The notes under the pieces were generated by a model. The model ran no database searches. It saw nothing but the letters and a program-made list of their open reading frames with translations, and was not told the origin of the DNA. Source: Gillisella vitis (GTDB taxonomy: Bacteria; Pseudomonadota; Alphaproteobacteria; Rhizobiales; Rhizobiaceae). From it: a stretch of DNA of 64,000 nt. Both the position numbers and the translations under genes were made by a program. The stretch lies in assembly GCF_014204625.1 (NCBI RefSeq), contig NZ_JACHLU010000001.1, positions 310,001 to 374,000 of the forward strand, in the 5' to 3' direction. Within the stretch, counting starts at the first letter, position 1. Each line of letters opens with the position of its first letter. Of this stretch, positions 18,469 to 27,535 are shown one piece after another.

Positions 18469-18779
18469 GGCTCCTTCTGACATCATGTCCATCCACAAAA
18501 TCTACCGCCTGGTGGCGGTTTCTGAAAATTATTGTCCGAAGGATTTGCGCTGAAAACTCTGTCGCGGGTGGGAAATTCACCCGTTGCTGTGATACAGCAG
18601 AGCATCATTCAATGCAGTTCGGTCAGCACAAAAGTGTGTTCAGCTTGACGTGACGCACGCTCTGGCTGATACTAGGCAGCACATGTCGGTTCGTGATAAG
18701 GTCGGTCAATGTGGCGCGACTGGTTTCAACCGTTTTGGCCATTATGGGTCATATAATCAGCAAGTGACGGGAATTACGT
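18469..18779. other. Intergenic region before the capsule-export genes
   Basis: 311 bases with no gene that I can support (a possible 62-codon reading frame near the start has no family features or ribosome site). A plausible promoter for the exporter is TTGACG at 18645-18650 with TGATAC at 18667-18672 (16-base spacer). I see no terminator after the peptide transporter operon. Confidence 0.4.
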
Positions 18780-19991
18780 GTGAATTTCGCCTTCAAAATG
18801 CCTCAGGAGCGCGCCAGTGAAGGAAACCCTGTTGCTGTAATGCCTGCCAGCGGTTTGGGATTGAATCCGGCTGAAGCCTATATGCGGCTGGTGCGCAAGC
18901 GCGGCTACCTCACGAGAATGCTGTTCTGGCTGGCTGTTATCATCCCGACATGCCTTGCGGCGGTGTTTTATTCTTTGATTGTTGCGCCTCGCTATGTGTC
19001 CGAAGCCCGCTTTATCGTGCGCAGTGTATCGGCACCGCAGATTACCGGCCTTGATGTGCTGTTTCGCAGCATTGGCATCGCAAAGACGGCAGATGATGCC
19101 TATATCATCGAAAAATACCTCACCTCGCGCGATGCTCTGAATGAACTTATCGAGCAGAATATTGATATAAAGGCTATTTTCAGTCGAGAAGAGGCCGATA
19201 TTTTATCACGCTATCCCTATTTCTGGCGGGCGGATACACAGGAAGCACTCTACGATTACTATACGGATCACGTCAGCGTGATCGAAGATGTCGTCAAGGG
19301 CACAATTCAGCTTAAGGTTACGACGTTCCGCCCTGATGATTCCTATCAGATTGCGCAGGCATTGCTGCTTCTGGCTGAGAAAATGGTCAATAGAATCAAC
19401 ACGCGCGCCCAGAGCGATACGATTGAAACCGCGCGCCAGGAGGTTGCCCGCGCAGAAGCCGGTGTGATTGAGGCGCAGACACAGCTGACCAATTATCGCA
19501 ACAGTCAGAGCATTATTGATCCATCCAAATCGGCCGGATCAACGCTGGAAACCATTGGCAAGCTGACAGATGATAAAATGAGTGCGATGGCGCAACTCAA
19601 CCAGTTGAAAGCTACGGCTCCGAAAAATCCATCCATCCCTTCGCTGAATGCACGGATTACGGCTCTGAATGAGCGGATTGCTTCGCAACAGGGTGAACTG
19701 GCGGGCGGCGACAATGCGCTTGCCGCAAAACTTGAGCATTATGAACAATTGATCTTGAAGCGCGAGCTGTCTGACAAGCAATTGACCAGTTCGCTTCAGG
19801 CATTGGACGATGCAATGAAGGAGGCCCGGCGCCAGCATATCTATGTCGAGAAAATTGTTCGGCCAAATCTTCCAGATTACTCCACCGAACCCAAACGCAT
19901 AAAATCTATCATGACATTTTTTGTGTTGGGCATGGCCATATTTTGCGTCGGCTGGGTCTTGATGGTTGGTGCGGGAGAACATCTGCATTGA
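18780..19991 (+). CDS. kpsE: KpsE-like capsule polysaccharide export inner-membrane protein, copy 1
   Basis: 403 residues from a GTG with GACGGGA upstream; internal ATGs at residues 7 or 21 are alternatives. A membrane helix at about 47-67 is followed at once by APRYVSEARFIVRS, the hallmark of PCP-3/KpsE proteins. A long periplasmic coiled coil (about 200-350) and a second helix near the C-terminus (MTFFVLGMAIFCVGWVLMV) complete the fold. KpsE proteins bridge the ABC exporter to an outer-membrane channel for capsular polysaccharide. No KpsD-like channel lies in the window. The stop overlaps the TTG start of the permease gene. Confidence 0.82.
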   Translation: MNFAFKMPQERASEGNPVAVMPASGLGLNPAEAYMRLVRKRGYLTRMLFWLAVIIPTCLAAVFYSLIVAPRYVSEARFIVRSVSAPQITGLDVLFRSIGIAKTADDAYIIEKYLTSRDALNELIEQNIDIKAIFSREEADILSRYPYFWRADTQEALYDYYTDHVSVIEDVVKGTIQLKVTTFRPDDSYQIAQALLLLAEKMVNRINTRAQSDTIETARQEVARAEAGVIEAQTQLTNYRNSQSIIDPSKSAGSTLETIGKLTDDKMSAMAQLNQLKATAPKNPSIPSLNARITALNERIASQQGELAGGDNALAAKLEHYEQLILKRELSDKQLTSSLQALDDAMKEARRQHIYVEKIVRPNLPDYSTEPKRIKSIMTFFVLGMAIFCVGWVLMVGAGEHLH

Positions 19992-20809
19992 CAGATTATA
20001 GTCAAACGCATCTGCAACAACCAAAGCAGAGCTATATCCGCTCTCTGATCATCCAGAAGCGCGTTATCGGCGCTTTGATGATTCGTGAGGCGCTTGGGCG
20101 TTTTGGCCATAATAATCTCGGTTTTTTCTGGATTATCGGCGAGCCCATGCTCATGACCTATGGTGTTATGGTCATGTGGACAGTGTCTGGCATTGAAAAG
20201 GGACATGAAGGTATCGGTGTCATACCGTTTGCGCTGTCCGGCTATTCATTGCTGACCCTGTGGCGCCATATCAGCGGTCACTCCATCAATGCGTTGCGCA
20301 ATAATGCCGTGTTGCTTTTTCACCGCAATATTCGTTTGCTGGATGTGTTGATTGCCAGCGCAGTTTTGCATTCCATCGGCGGGCTGGCAGCATTCTTTAT
20401 CACCTATATTGTGTTCAACATGTTAGGCTATGTCGATACGCTGGAAGACCCTGTGTTGGTGGTCTCCGCATGGCTGCTTTTGACCTGGTTTGCATTTGGC
20501 TTCTCATTGATTGTTGCCAGTTTGACAGAAATGGTAGAACCAGCCGGACATCTGGTTCCGCCGCTGCTTTACGTAACCTTGCCATTTACCGGCGCATTCT
20601 ACATGGTACACTGGATGCCGGTCACTCTTCAGGACATATTGTGGTGGTCGCCTCTGGTTCAGTTTTTTGAAATGTTCAGGGCGGGCATGTTTGGTTCACA
20701 CATTCCAACCGAATGGAGTGTGGTATATCTTGTCATATGGGCGACCGTGCTGACGTCTATTGGTTTGCCAATGGTCAAAAAAGCTCAAAACCACGTCATG
20801 CTCCACTAA
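19988..20809 (+). CDS. kpsM: KpsM-like ABC-2 permease for polysaccharide export
   Basis: 273 residues if translation starts at the TTG overlapping the kpsE stop (ATTGA); a longer form would run deep into kpsE. Six hydrophobic segments and the family pattern REALGRFGHNNLGFFWIIGEP and SGHSINALRNNAVLLFHR mark the capsule-type ABC-2 membrane subunit. It forms the export channel with the KpsT ATPase at 22049. Confidence 0.85.
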   Translation: MTDYSQTHLQQPKQSYIRSLIIQKRVIGALMIREALGRFGHNNLGFFWIIGEPMLMTYGVMVMWTVSGIEKGHEGIGVIPFALSGYSLLTLWRHISGHSINALRNNAVLLFHRNIRLLDVLIASAVLHSIGGLAAFFITYIVFNMLGYVDTLEDPVLVVSAWLLLTWFAFGFSLIVASLTEMVEPAGHLVPPLLYVTLPFTGAFYMVHWMPVTLQDILWWSPLVQFFEMFRAGMFGSHIPTEWSVVYLVIWATVLTSIGLPMVKKAQNHVMLH

Positions 20810-20822
20810 GAATATGTAGGAA

Positions 20823-22052
20823 ATGCAGATAACAACGAAAAACCCGGGAGAAGAGCGCAAGATGGCATCTGCTGTCTTGCCTCAAATCGAGCTTGTGCTG
20901 CTCCCCGCAGACAGCGGGCCTCATACCGCCGAAACCGAAAAAACATTCGGTGCAAAACCGTTGCCGTCGATGTGGCGGCGCCATGGCCTGTTCATTGGCA
21001 TTTTTCTGCTGCCGGTTTTTATCGCAACCCTCTATTTCGCTTTCATTGCGTCCGATGTTTATGTCTCTGAAACCAAGTTCATTCTCCGCTCTCCCGGCGG
21101 TACAGATGGCGGACTATCCTCTCTCAGCCAGGGGCAGGTCAGCGGCCGTTCGGATGATGATGCCTATGCATTGATTGAGTATATTACCTCGCGTGACGCA
21201 GCCCGCGCCATGGAGCTGGATCATCGCATGAAAGACTTCATGTCGCGGGACGATGCTGATTTTTTCAATCGCTATCCGTCACCGCTGTTTGAAGATAATC
21301 AGGAGAGTTACTATCAGGCCTATCGAGAGCATGTCGGTGTGACATTGGACAGCGTTACCGGCATTGTCACGCTTGTGGCGCGCGCGTTTCGCCCGGATGA
21401 TGCCAAAAACATGGCAATGTCCCTGTTGCAAATTTCCGATACATTTGTGAATGGCCTCAATTCAAGGGCCAATCGGGATGCACAAAACTTTGCAAGCAGC
21501 TTTCTGGCGCAATCGCAACTGGAGCTTGCCAATGTGGAATCCGAGCTTGCGGACTACCGAAACACCCAGATGATCCTTGATCCAGGCAAGGAATCCGAGG
21601 CATCCCTCAGTCAGTTGAGCAAGATGACAACGGAGATCACCCGGATGGAGGCTGCACTGAGCCAGCAACGGGCAGTTGCGCCCAATTCTCCAACGCTCAA
21701 TCCCTTGGCGGGCCAAATACAGGCTTACCGGGAACAGGTTGCAGCCCTGCGCAAAACAATCGTCGGCGATCCCCAGTCTGTTGTGTCGAAAATCAAGGAT
21801 TATGAACTTCTAGCCTTGCGGCGGGATATTGCCGGCAAGAAAATAGCCTTGGCCACTGCGCAATATGAAAAAACCCGGCAGGAAGCGCAGAATCATCGTA
21901 TCTATCTCCAGACCGTTGTGGCACCCAATAGTCCCGACAGGCCCCAGCTACCCTATCGTTTTCTCATGACGCTTGCTGTTGCGGTGCTGGCATTTGCCGC
22001 ATACACAATCACCAAACATATGGTCGCCGCCACAATGGAGCATCAGGAATGA
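20823..22052 (+). CDS. kpsE: KpsE-like capsule polysaccharide export inner-membrane protein, copy 2
   Basis: 409 residues; an ATG at 20862 with GGGAG upstream is a good alternative start. Same architecture as the protein at 18780: helix at about 56-78, then SDVYVSETKFILRSP, coiled coil, and a C-terminal helix (LMTLAVAVLAFAAYTI). The shared body pattern (SRDAA, YPSPLFEDNQESYYQAYREHVGV, VTLVARAFRPDDA, DYRNTQMILDPGKES) shows the two are paralogues, but clearly diverged. Two different KpsE-type subunits in one exporter operon is unusual. Its stop overlaps the ATPase start (ATGA). Confidence 0.82.
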   Translation: MQITTKNPGEERKMASAVLPQIELVLLPADSGPHTAETEKTFGAKPLPSMWRRHGLFIGIFLLPVFIATLYFAFIASDVYVSETKFILRSPGGTDGGLSSLSQGQVSGRSDDDAYALIEYITSRDAARAMELDHRMKDFMSRDDADFFNRYPSPLFEDNQESYYQAYREHVGVTLDSVTGIVTLVARAFRPDDAKNMAMSLLQISDTFVNGLNSRANRDAQNFASSFLAQSQLELANVESELADYRNTQMILDPGKESEASLSQLSKMTTEITRMEAALSQQRAVAPNSPTLNPLAGQIQAYREQVAALRKTIVGDPQSVVSKIKDYELLALRRDIAGKKIALATAQYEKTRQEAQNHRIYLQTVVAPNSPDRPQLPYRFLMTLAVAVLAFAAYTITKHMVAATMEHQE

Positions 22053-22810
22053 GCGAAGAACTCATGCTTTCGGCGGATACTGGGCTTTCGGCGGATACTG
22101 GGCTTCCGACGGATGCATTGACCAGACACTCTGCCGAAAAGCCTGCCCATGAGATGGAACGGGTCATTGCCATCGAAAATCTGGTGAAGCGTTACCAGAC
22201 GCCGATGGGCGAGCGCACGGTTCTGGATAACATCAATTTTTCTGTCGGGCCGGGCGAAAAAATCGCGGTTCTGGGCCAGAATGGTGCTGGGAAATCAACG
22301 CTTGTCAAGCTGATTGCCGGTGTGGAGCCGGTCACATCCGGTCGAATCCGCCGCGGCATGAGCCTGTCATGGCCTGTCGGTTTCAACGGCGGCTTTGAAA
22401 GTGCGATGACCGGCCATGATAATATCCGCTTCATTGCGCGTGTGTATGGCGTGCCGGTCGAAAAAGCTGTGGCGGTGGTGGAGGAGTTTGCCGAGCTTGG
22501 CCCCTTGCTGCATATGCCAATGATGACCTACTCATCGGGGATGAGAACACGGCTGGCATTTGGCATTACACTTGCCGTTGATTTTGATTGCTTTTTGATC
22601 GACGAAGTTATTGCGGTGGGAGACCAGCGGTTCCAGCGCAAATGCCATGAAGAATTGTTCGTCAACCGAAAACATTGCGCAATGATTTTGGTCAGCCATG
22701 ACATTAATACGATAAAGCAATATTGCAGCCGTGCCCTTGTTCTGAAAGCGGGAAGAGGTCGCGTATTCGATGACATTGATCTTGCTTTGAGCATTTACGC
22801 GACCTTGTAG
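22049..22810 (+). CDS. kpsT: KpsT-like ATP-binding protein of the polysaccharide exporter
   Basis: 253 residues. Walker A GQNGAGKS (about 76-83), the capsule-type signature YSSGMRTRLAFG, Walker B CFLIDEVIAVGD and switch His in LVSHDINTI are present. The first 35 residues are an extra N-terminal tail with a repeated SADTGL unit (see repeat at 22066) that is not part of the ATPase fold; the conserved domain begins around MERVIAIENLVKRY. It energises export with the KpsM permease. Last gene of the four-gene operon. Confidence 0.88.
   Translation: MSEELMLSADTGLSADTGLPTDALTRHSAEKPAHEMERVIAIENLVKRYQTPMGERTVLDNINFSVGPGEKIAVLGQNGAGKSTLVKLIAGVEPVTSGRIRRGMSLSWPVGFNGGFESAMTGHDNIRFIARVYGVPVEKAVAVVEEFAELGPLLHMPMMTYSSGMRTRLAFGITLAVDFDCFLIDEVIAVGDQRFQRKCHEELFVNRKHCAMILVSHDINTIKQYCSRALVLKAGRGRVFDDIDLALSIYATL
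22066..22118 (+). repeat. Short tandem repeat in the 5' end of kpsT
   Basis: The unit CTTTCGGCGGATACTGGG (18 bases, in frame, encoding LSADTG) occurs twice in a row and is followed by a diverged third copy (CTTCCGACGGATGC). Being a multiple of three, changes in copy number would lengthen or shorten the N-terminal tail of KpsT without a frameshift. Confidence 0.85.
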
Positions 22811-22879
22811 CACGTTATATCAGCGGCATTATTGTCGTCTTGAGTAGGCTCCCGCTTTTCTATCCGATACTGTCAATCT

Positions 22880-24175
22880 TCACATGAATCGCTCCAGCCC
22901 ATAAGGGGCCGGATCCAGAATGGGCCGGTGACCGCTGACCAGATCAGCGGCAAGGTGCCCGGCAGCCGGAGCTGTTCCAAAACCGTGACCGGAGAAGCCG
23001 GAGGCAACAGTCAGGCCCGGTATTTTGGCGACTGGGCCGATGACAGGCAGGGAATCGGGGGTAATATCCATCATACCGGCCCAGACCTCCGCAATGACGG
23101 CTTTGGAAAATTCGGGCCAGGCAGCCATCAGATTGCGCATAGCTTCTGCGTTAATACCAACATCAGGCACGGGGTCCATGATCCGCACCTTTTCAAAGGG
23201 TGATCGACTGTTTGCCCCCCAGCGACGCGCCAAGAGCAGGTCATGCAGGCAATGTTTGCCAAGGTTGAGGCGTAGCAGGCCGCGCGCGCCTTTCAGGGTT
23301 GGCAGATATTTCAACCCGATCAACAGATGGTCAAGCGTCAGCGGAGCATTCAATGCACCGCGCTGGGTGATGGTAAAACCGCCATCGAGCCGCTTGCGAA
23401 AGGAAAAATCGGGACCGCCGACCGCAATTTCCGTTGGCCCCTGCATCGGTGCGGTGCGCATAACCGAGCAGATCAACGGCAATGTTGGCAGGGAAACGCC
23501 GAGATTGCCCAAAAAACGACGCGACCACAGACCACCCGCCAACAGCACCTGATCACAACGGATTTCGCCGTGCTCGGTAACAACGCCACTGACTTTGCCA
23601 GAAGAAAGCGTCAGCGTGCGGACAGCACAGTTTTCAACAATGACCGCCCCCTTCGCAAGGGCCGCGGCCGCGATGGCGCTGGAGGCAAGCGCCGGCTCGG
23701 CGCGCCCATCCGAGGGCGTATGAATGCCGCCGGCCCACTGGCCTTTGCCGCCAGGAACCCGCGCCTCAATCTCATCGGGCGACAACAGGCTGGAATCAAG
23801 CCCGAAATCCGCCACCGACGCCATCCAGCTCCGGTGCATTTCCATCTCTGCCTCGGTGCGGGCGAGATACATGATACCCGCCTGCCGATAGCCAACGTCG
23901 GCATTGACACGCGCGGGCATCTCTGCCCAGAGCCGGTCGGCGGCCAGCGACATCGGCACATCTGCGGCTGAGCGCCCCATTTTACGCACCCAGCCGAGAT
24001 TGCGCGATGACTGTTCGCCAGCAATCCGACCCTTTTCGAGCAGGACAACAGGAATGCCGCGCTCGATGAGGCAAAACGCGGCAGTGAGGCCGACGATACC
24101 ACCGCCAATCACCACGACTGTGGTGGATGCCGGAAAATCAGATGACGTTTTTACAGGTGCAATTGCTGGTGCCAC
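22880..24175 (-). CDS. FAD-dependent amino-acid/amine oxidoreductase (DadA/DAO family)
   Basis: 431 residues from a GTG with AAAGGA six bases upstream; a longer form would overlap the ridA gene. The FAD motif VVVIGGGIVGLTAAFCLIERG is close to the N-terminus. GRAEPALASSAIAAAALAKGA and the C-terminal TPDSLPVIGPVAKIPGLTVASGFSGHGFG are the usual flavin-binding blocks of D-amino-acid dehydrogenase-like oxidases. It is the last gene of a minus-strand operon with an amino-acid permease, an ornithine-cyclodeaminase-like protein and RidA, so an imino product handled by RidA is a sensible reading. Substrate unknown. Confidence 0.82.
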   Translation of the reverse strand: MAPAIAPVKTSSDFPASTTVVVIGGGIVGLTAAFCLIERGIPVVLLEKGRIAGEQSSRNLGWVRKMGRSAADVPMSLAADRLWAEMPARVNADVGYRQAGIMYLARTEAEMEMHRSWMASVADFGLDSSLLSPDEIEARVPGGKGQWAGGIHTPSDGRAEPALASSAIAAAALAKGAVIVENCAVRTLTLSSGKVSGVVTEHGEIRCDQVLLAGGLWSRRFLGNLGVSLPTLPLICSVMRTAPMQGPTEIAVGGPDFSFRKRLDGGFTITQRGALNAPLTLDHLLIGLKYLPTLKGARGLLRLNLGKHCLHDLLLARRWGANSRSPFEKVRIMDPVPDVGINAEAMRNLMAAWPEFSKAVIAEVWAGMMDITPDSLPVIGPVAKIPGLTVASGFSGHGFGTAPAAGHLAADLVSGHRPILDPAPYGLERFM

Positions 24176-24206
24176 GGCCAGTCCTTTCTTTATACGAGCA
24201 AAGCAC

Positions 24207-24629
24207 TCAGGGCGCTGTCCGAATGGTTTCCACATCGGCGCTTGCTGCGCCGCGATAGGCCGTTACTTCGATCTCGACCTTGTAGACGGTTGAGCCAAGC
24301 GGCGGGCAGGTGACTGTGCAGGCCGGATCTATGCCGCGGAACATCTCACCAACGATGGTCATCACAGTATGCGTATCGGCAGGGTCCTGAATAAAAATTC
24401 GTGCGGCGACGACATCGCCAAGCGACGAACCGATTGCGCTGAGCGCCTGCGCGATATTGGCAAAAACCTGCTGCGTCTGTTCTGTGATACCCTCTGGAAT
24501 CTCCTTGCTTTGCGGATTTCTACCCGCGGTGTTGGACACGAAAATCCAGTTTTCGACCGCAACAAGGCGCGAATAGCTGCCGTGGTCCTCGAATTTCGAG
24601 CCGGTCTTGAGTTTGGTGATCTTGGTCAT
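24207..24629 (-). CDS. RidA family (YjgF/UK114) enamine/imine deaminase
   Basis: 140 residues from an ATG with GGAG five bases upstream. The family pattern is present: YSRLVAVENWIFVSNTAG near the N-terminus, then TEQTQQVFANIAQALSAIGSSLGDVVAARIFI, and near the end GEMFRGIDPACTVTCPPLGSTVYKVEIEVTA, including the catalytic-type Arg in the first block. RidA enzymes hydrolyse reactive 2-aminoacrylate or other imines released by PLP or flavin enzymes. Between the oxidase and the cyclodeaminase-like genes, its job is probably to clear the imine made by one of them. Confidence 0.85.
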   Translation of the reverse strand: MTKITKLKTGSKFEDHGSYSRLVAVENWIFVSNTAGRNPQSKEIPEGITEQTQQVFANIAQALSAIGSSLGDVVAARIFIQDPADTHTVMTIVGEMFRGIDPACTVTCPPLGSTVYKVEIEVTAYRGAASADVETIRTAP

Positions 24630-24658
24630 GGTTGCTCCGAAGAATGCAAGGGGAAGGA

Positions 24659-25798
24659 TCAACGCAGGACGGGAACGTCCCAGAGGTTCAGCTTGACGCC
24701 GATTCCACGCTCAACGGCATTGCGATAGACGACAGTGCCCCAGGCGACGTCCTCAACCGGCATACCGCCGACCGACATGATGATGATTTCATCATCATTG
24801 TTACGGCCGGGGGCATCGCCCGCAACGATCTTGCCAATGTCCTCGATCTCCTCGTGAGACATTTTGCCCTCGGCGATCATATCCATGAAGCGCACACCGA
24901 TGATTGGCACATATTTGTGGGCAGGCTTTGGCAGTTCTTCAAACCAGGCTTCGTAAAGGCCGATATTGTCAACCACCTTGCGGATCTCAGATGCCTCCAT
25001 GCCATCATCAATGTTGCACAGCGCTGGCATGGACAGGAATGTGCCGGGCTTGACCCATTCGCGTTTGACCGTGGGATAGGTCGATGGATCACCGACCTCG
25101 CCGGAATTGCAGAAGGTCACGATGTCACTGTCGCGCACAACGGCCTCGGTGTCGCCAACAACCTCAACATGGGTGATCTGCGGGAAGGTTTCTGCAATCC
25201 AGGAGAGGAAGGAATCGAGGCTCTTCTGGCCACGCCCCTTGACCTTTACCGTATCAATGGCAGGGCAGGTGGCCATAAAAGCTGAAAGCGAGGTTTTGGC
25301 CATAACGCCGGGGCCGAGAATGCCGACCACTTTTGAATCCTTGCGCGCCAGATGGCGAGCACCCACACCGGGCACCGCACCTGTGCGATAGGCTGAAAGC
25401 AGATTGGCAGACATATGGGCAAGCGGCGCGCCGGTATCGGCGTCGTTCAGCGTGAACATCAAGATGGAGCGCGGCAGGCCCTTTTGTCGGTTGGCAATAT
25501 TGGAGCCGTACCATTTGACCCCAGCGGTGCAGAACCGGCCACCCAGATAGGCAGGCATTGCCATGAAGCGGCGGTCTGCGGTCGGCTTTGGCATGTTTGG
25601 AAAAGGCGAGTTTTCGGGGAACATGACCATCGCGCCGTGGGAATCATTGTTGGCACCGGCCATACGGTAGTCCCCATGGTACAGCAGGCCAAACATCTCT
25701 TCCATTGTGTCGACGCAGGCCGCCATATCGGTAACACCGGCCTTGATCATGTCCTGTTCGGACAGATAGATGAAGTCGATCCGGGTATTCTCGGTCAT
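24659..25798 (-). CDS. Ornithine cyclodeaminase/mu-crystallin family protein (possibly tyramine-oxidase subunit B-like)
   Basis: 379 residues from the ATG at 25798 with AAAGGAAAA upstream. The central part has the family's NAD-binding Rossmann motif VVGILGPGVMAKTSLSAF (about residues 163-180) and the preceding SANLLSAYRTGAVPGVGARHLA. The protein is about 50 residues longer than ordinary ornithine cyclodeaminase, and its N-terminus (IYLSEQDMIKAGVTDMAACVDTMEEMF) and KWYGSN block resemble a subgroup annotated as tyramine oxidase subunit B. Some members are really dehydrogenases or imine reductases. Part of the amine/amino-acid operon. Confidence 0.8.
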   Translation of the reverse strand: MTENTRIDFIYLSEQDMIKAGVTDMAACVDTMEEMFGLLYHGDYRMAGANNDSHGAMVMFPENSPFPNMPKPTADRRFMAMPAYLGGRFCTAGVKWYGSNIANRQKGLPRSILMFTLNDADTGAPLAHMSANLLSAYRTGAVPGVGARHLARKDSKVVGILGPGVMAKTSLSAFMATCPAIDTVKVKGRGQKSLDSFLSWIAETFPQITHVEVVGDTEAVVRDSDIVTFCNSGEVGDPSTYPTVKREWVKPGTFLSMPALCNIDDGMEASEIRKVVDNIGLYEAWFEELPKPAHKYVPIIGVRFMDMIAEGKMSHEEIEDIGKIVAGDAPGRNNDDEIIIMSVGGMPVEDVAWGTVVYRNAVERGIGVKLNLWDVPVLR

Positions 25799-25836
25799 GG
25801 ATTTTCCTTTCATTGGGATGTAGTTTTGCGCACGGG

Positions 25837-25864
25837 TACAGCGCCTCTCACCATATCTGGCGCA
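25837..25864. repeat. 28-base dispersed repeat (family D), copy 1
   Basis: TACAGCGCCTCTCACC followed by an imperfect TATNTGGCGCA. It matches 35601-35628 with two mismatches in 28 bases. It sits between the permease and cyclodeaminase-like genes. Confidence 0.6.
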
Positions 25865-25925
25865 CAGTCGCATCGTTTCTGGCAGAGGGGCGCATCCCGG
25901 TCGGGACTGCGTGGAAAGATAAAAT

Positions 25926-27356
25926 TTAATCGAAGGCGCGGCCAAGACGGGCGTGCAGATCGGGCCGACTCCGTTTCAGCCATAGCGAGATGCCAAGGCC
26001 GATAAGCCCGAGCGCAATCACGCCTTCTGGAAATGCCTGAACCAGCGGACTTTCGCTGCCGGTCAACATAGGAAGATTGGCGCTGACGAGCATGAAGGCG
26101 GCAATAAGCCCTATTGTCGACAGAACAGGCGCAACCAGGACCACAAGAATGGACCGGCCGTAGCGCTGCCTGCTGAAAAATGTGATCACCGCGACCGATA
26201 CAAGCACCTGCACGGCCAGGATTGCCAGAACGGCAAGGGCGGACATCCAGGAGAAGACCACCTTGTAGGGATCGGCACCACCGAGTGCAAAACCGATGAT
26301 GATGATGGCGACGATGCCGGACTGGACAAGCCCTGCAACATGCGGTGAACCGTGGCGTGCATGAATGGTACTGAGTGGCTTCCACACCAACCCTTCATGG
26401 CTGAGCGTATAGAAATAACGGTTCAGCGTGTTGTGAAACGACAGCAGGCAGGCAAACAGGCTGGTCAAAAGCAGCAGGTTCATCGTCTGGACCGACCAGT
26501 TGCCGAGCAGGTCTCCTGCTGCGTTAAAATAAAAACCCTCCAGCGAGCCTTCTGCTGCGGCTTGAACATGGCTTGGCCCGTAATACTGAACAATAGCCCA
26601 GGTTGAGACGGCATAGAACACTGTAATCAGAAGCACGGCAACATAGGTTGCCATTGGAATGGTGCGCTCGGGATTATGCGCCTCCTCACCGAAAATGGCT
26701 GTGGCTTCGAAACCGACATAGGCACCCAGCACAAAAACCATGGTGACTCCCAGACCCGACGCAAAAACGTCCGAGGGCCGAAAGCCTGCGAGGCTCAAGC
26801 CCTCCGGGCCACCGCCCTTGGCAACAATGGCAATATCAAGCAGCAGCAGGATCACCAGTTCAGCAATCATGCAGACACCCAGAATTCGGCCCGAAATGGC
26901 AATGTTGCGCTGACCGCACAGCAGCACCACACCAAGCAGCAGCACGGACCAGACCCACCACGGCAAATCAATGCCCAAGGGGGCGAGCATTCCGGCTAAA
27001 AACACCGAAAACAGCGCAAAAATACCAATTTGCACGGCAAAATAGGCCAGCAGCGCAATCAGGGCACCGCTGATGCCAGCGGCACTGCCCAATCCCCGCG
27101 AAATATAGGTGTAAAAGGCACCTGCACCGCTGACGTGCCGCGTCATTGCGGTAAAGCCTACGGAAAACAACAGGTAAAGAATGCCAGCGAGAATGAACGC
27201 GCCGGGAACGCCCACGCCGCTGCCAAAGGCAAAGGCAGGTGGTGTGGCCCCAACCACGGCGGTCATGGGGGCTGCTGCTGCAACAACAAAGAAGACAATA
27301 TGGGCAAGTCCGATGGAATTGCCCTTCAGACGATTATCGCGCGTATCCTTATTCAT
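25926..27356 (-). CDS. APC-family amino acid permease
   Basis: 476 residues with about 12-14 membrane segments. The N-terminal KGNSIGLAHIVFFVVAAAAPMTAVVG and GAGAFYTYISRGLGSAAG blocks are typical of the amino acid/polyamine/organocation family (APA-type). First gene of the minus-strand operon, divergent from the AraC regulator. It likely brings in the amino acid or amine degraded by the oxidase downstream. The short C-terminal tail (KRSRPDLHARLGRAFD) is ordinary. Confidence 0.87.
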   Translation of the reverse strand: MNKDTRDNRLKGNSIGLAHIVFFVVAAAAPMTAVVGATPPAFAFGSGVGVPGAFILAGILYLLFSVGFTAMTRHVSGAGAFYTYISRGLGSAAGISGALIALLAYFAVQIGIFALFSVFLAGMLAPLGIDLPWWVWSVLLLGVVLLCGQRNIAISGRILGVCMIAELVILLLLDIAIVAKGGGPEGLSLAGFRPSDVFASGLGVTMVFVLGAYVGFEATAIFGEEAHNPERTIPMATYVAVLLITVFYAVSTWAIVQYYGPSHVQAAAEGSLEGFYFNAAGDLLGNWSVQTMNLLLLTSLFACLLSFHNTLNRYFYTLSHEGLVWKPLSTIHARHGSPHVAGLVQSGIVAIIIIGFALGGADPYKVVFSWMSALAVLAILAVQVLVSVAVITFFSRQRYGRSILVVLVAPVLSTIGLIAAFMLVSANLPMLTGSESPLVQAFPEGVIALGLIGLGISLWLKRSRPDLHARLGRAFD

Positions 27357-27380
27357 GGTTGATCGTTCCCCTTTTGCTTT

Positions 27381-27429
27381 GGTTTGTCTTTTCTGGAAAA
27401 CCGGATTCCACTTTTCCCTGACAAACTCT
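27381..27429. repeat. Single module of palindromic repeat family B
   Basis: GGTTTGTC at the left pairs with GACAAACTCT at the right, with AAAACCGGATTCCACTTTTC between them. It is the larger module of the family B element seen in full at 5194, lying in the divergent permease/AraC regulatory region. Confidence 0.7.
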
Positions 27430-27535
27430 AGGTGCAGTAAGCCAAAATAAAAGCCAGGAAGCCCATTGCATTACGCGCCAAAAATCCGATAATTCACGCC
27501 ATATGATTGTTTAATTTTAAACTAGAGTTGTTTTC

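Noticed and set aside
18465-18653. Possible 62-residue protein after the DppF-like gene
   Set aside because: No ribosome binding site beyond the upstream gene's own end, no recognisable motif, and poor codon pattern.
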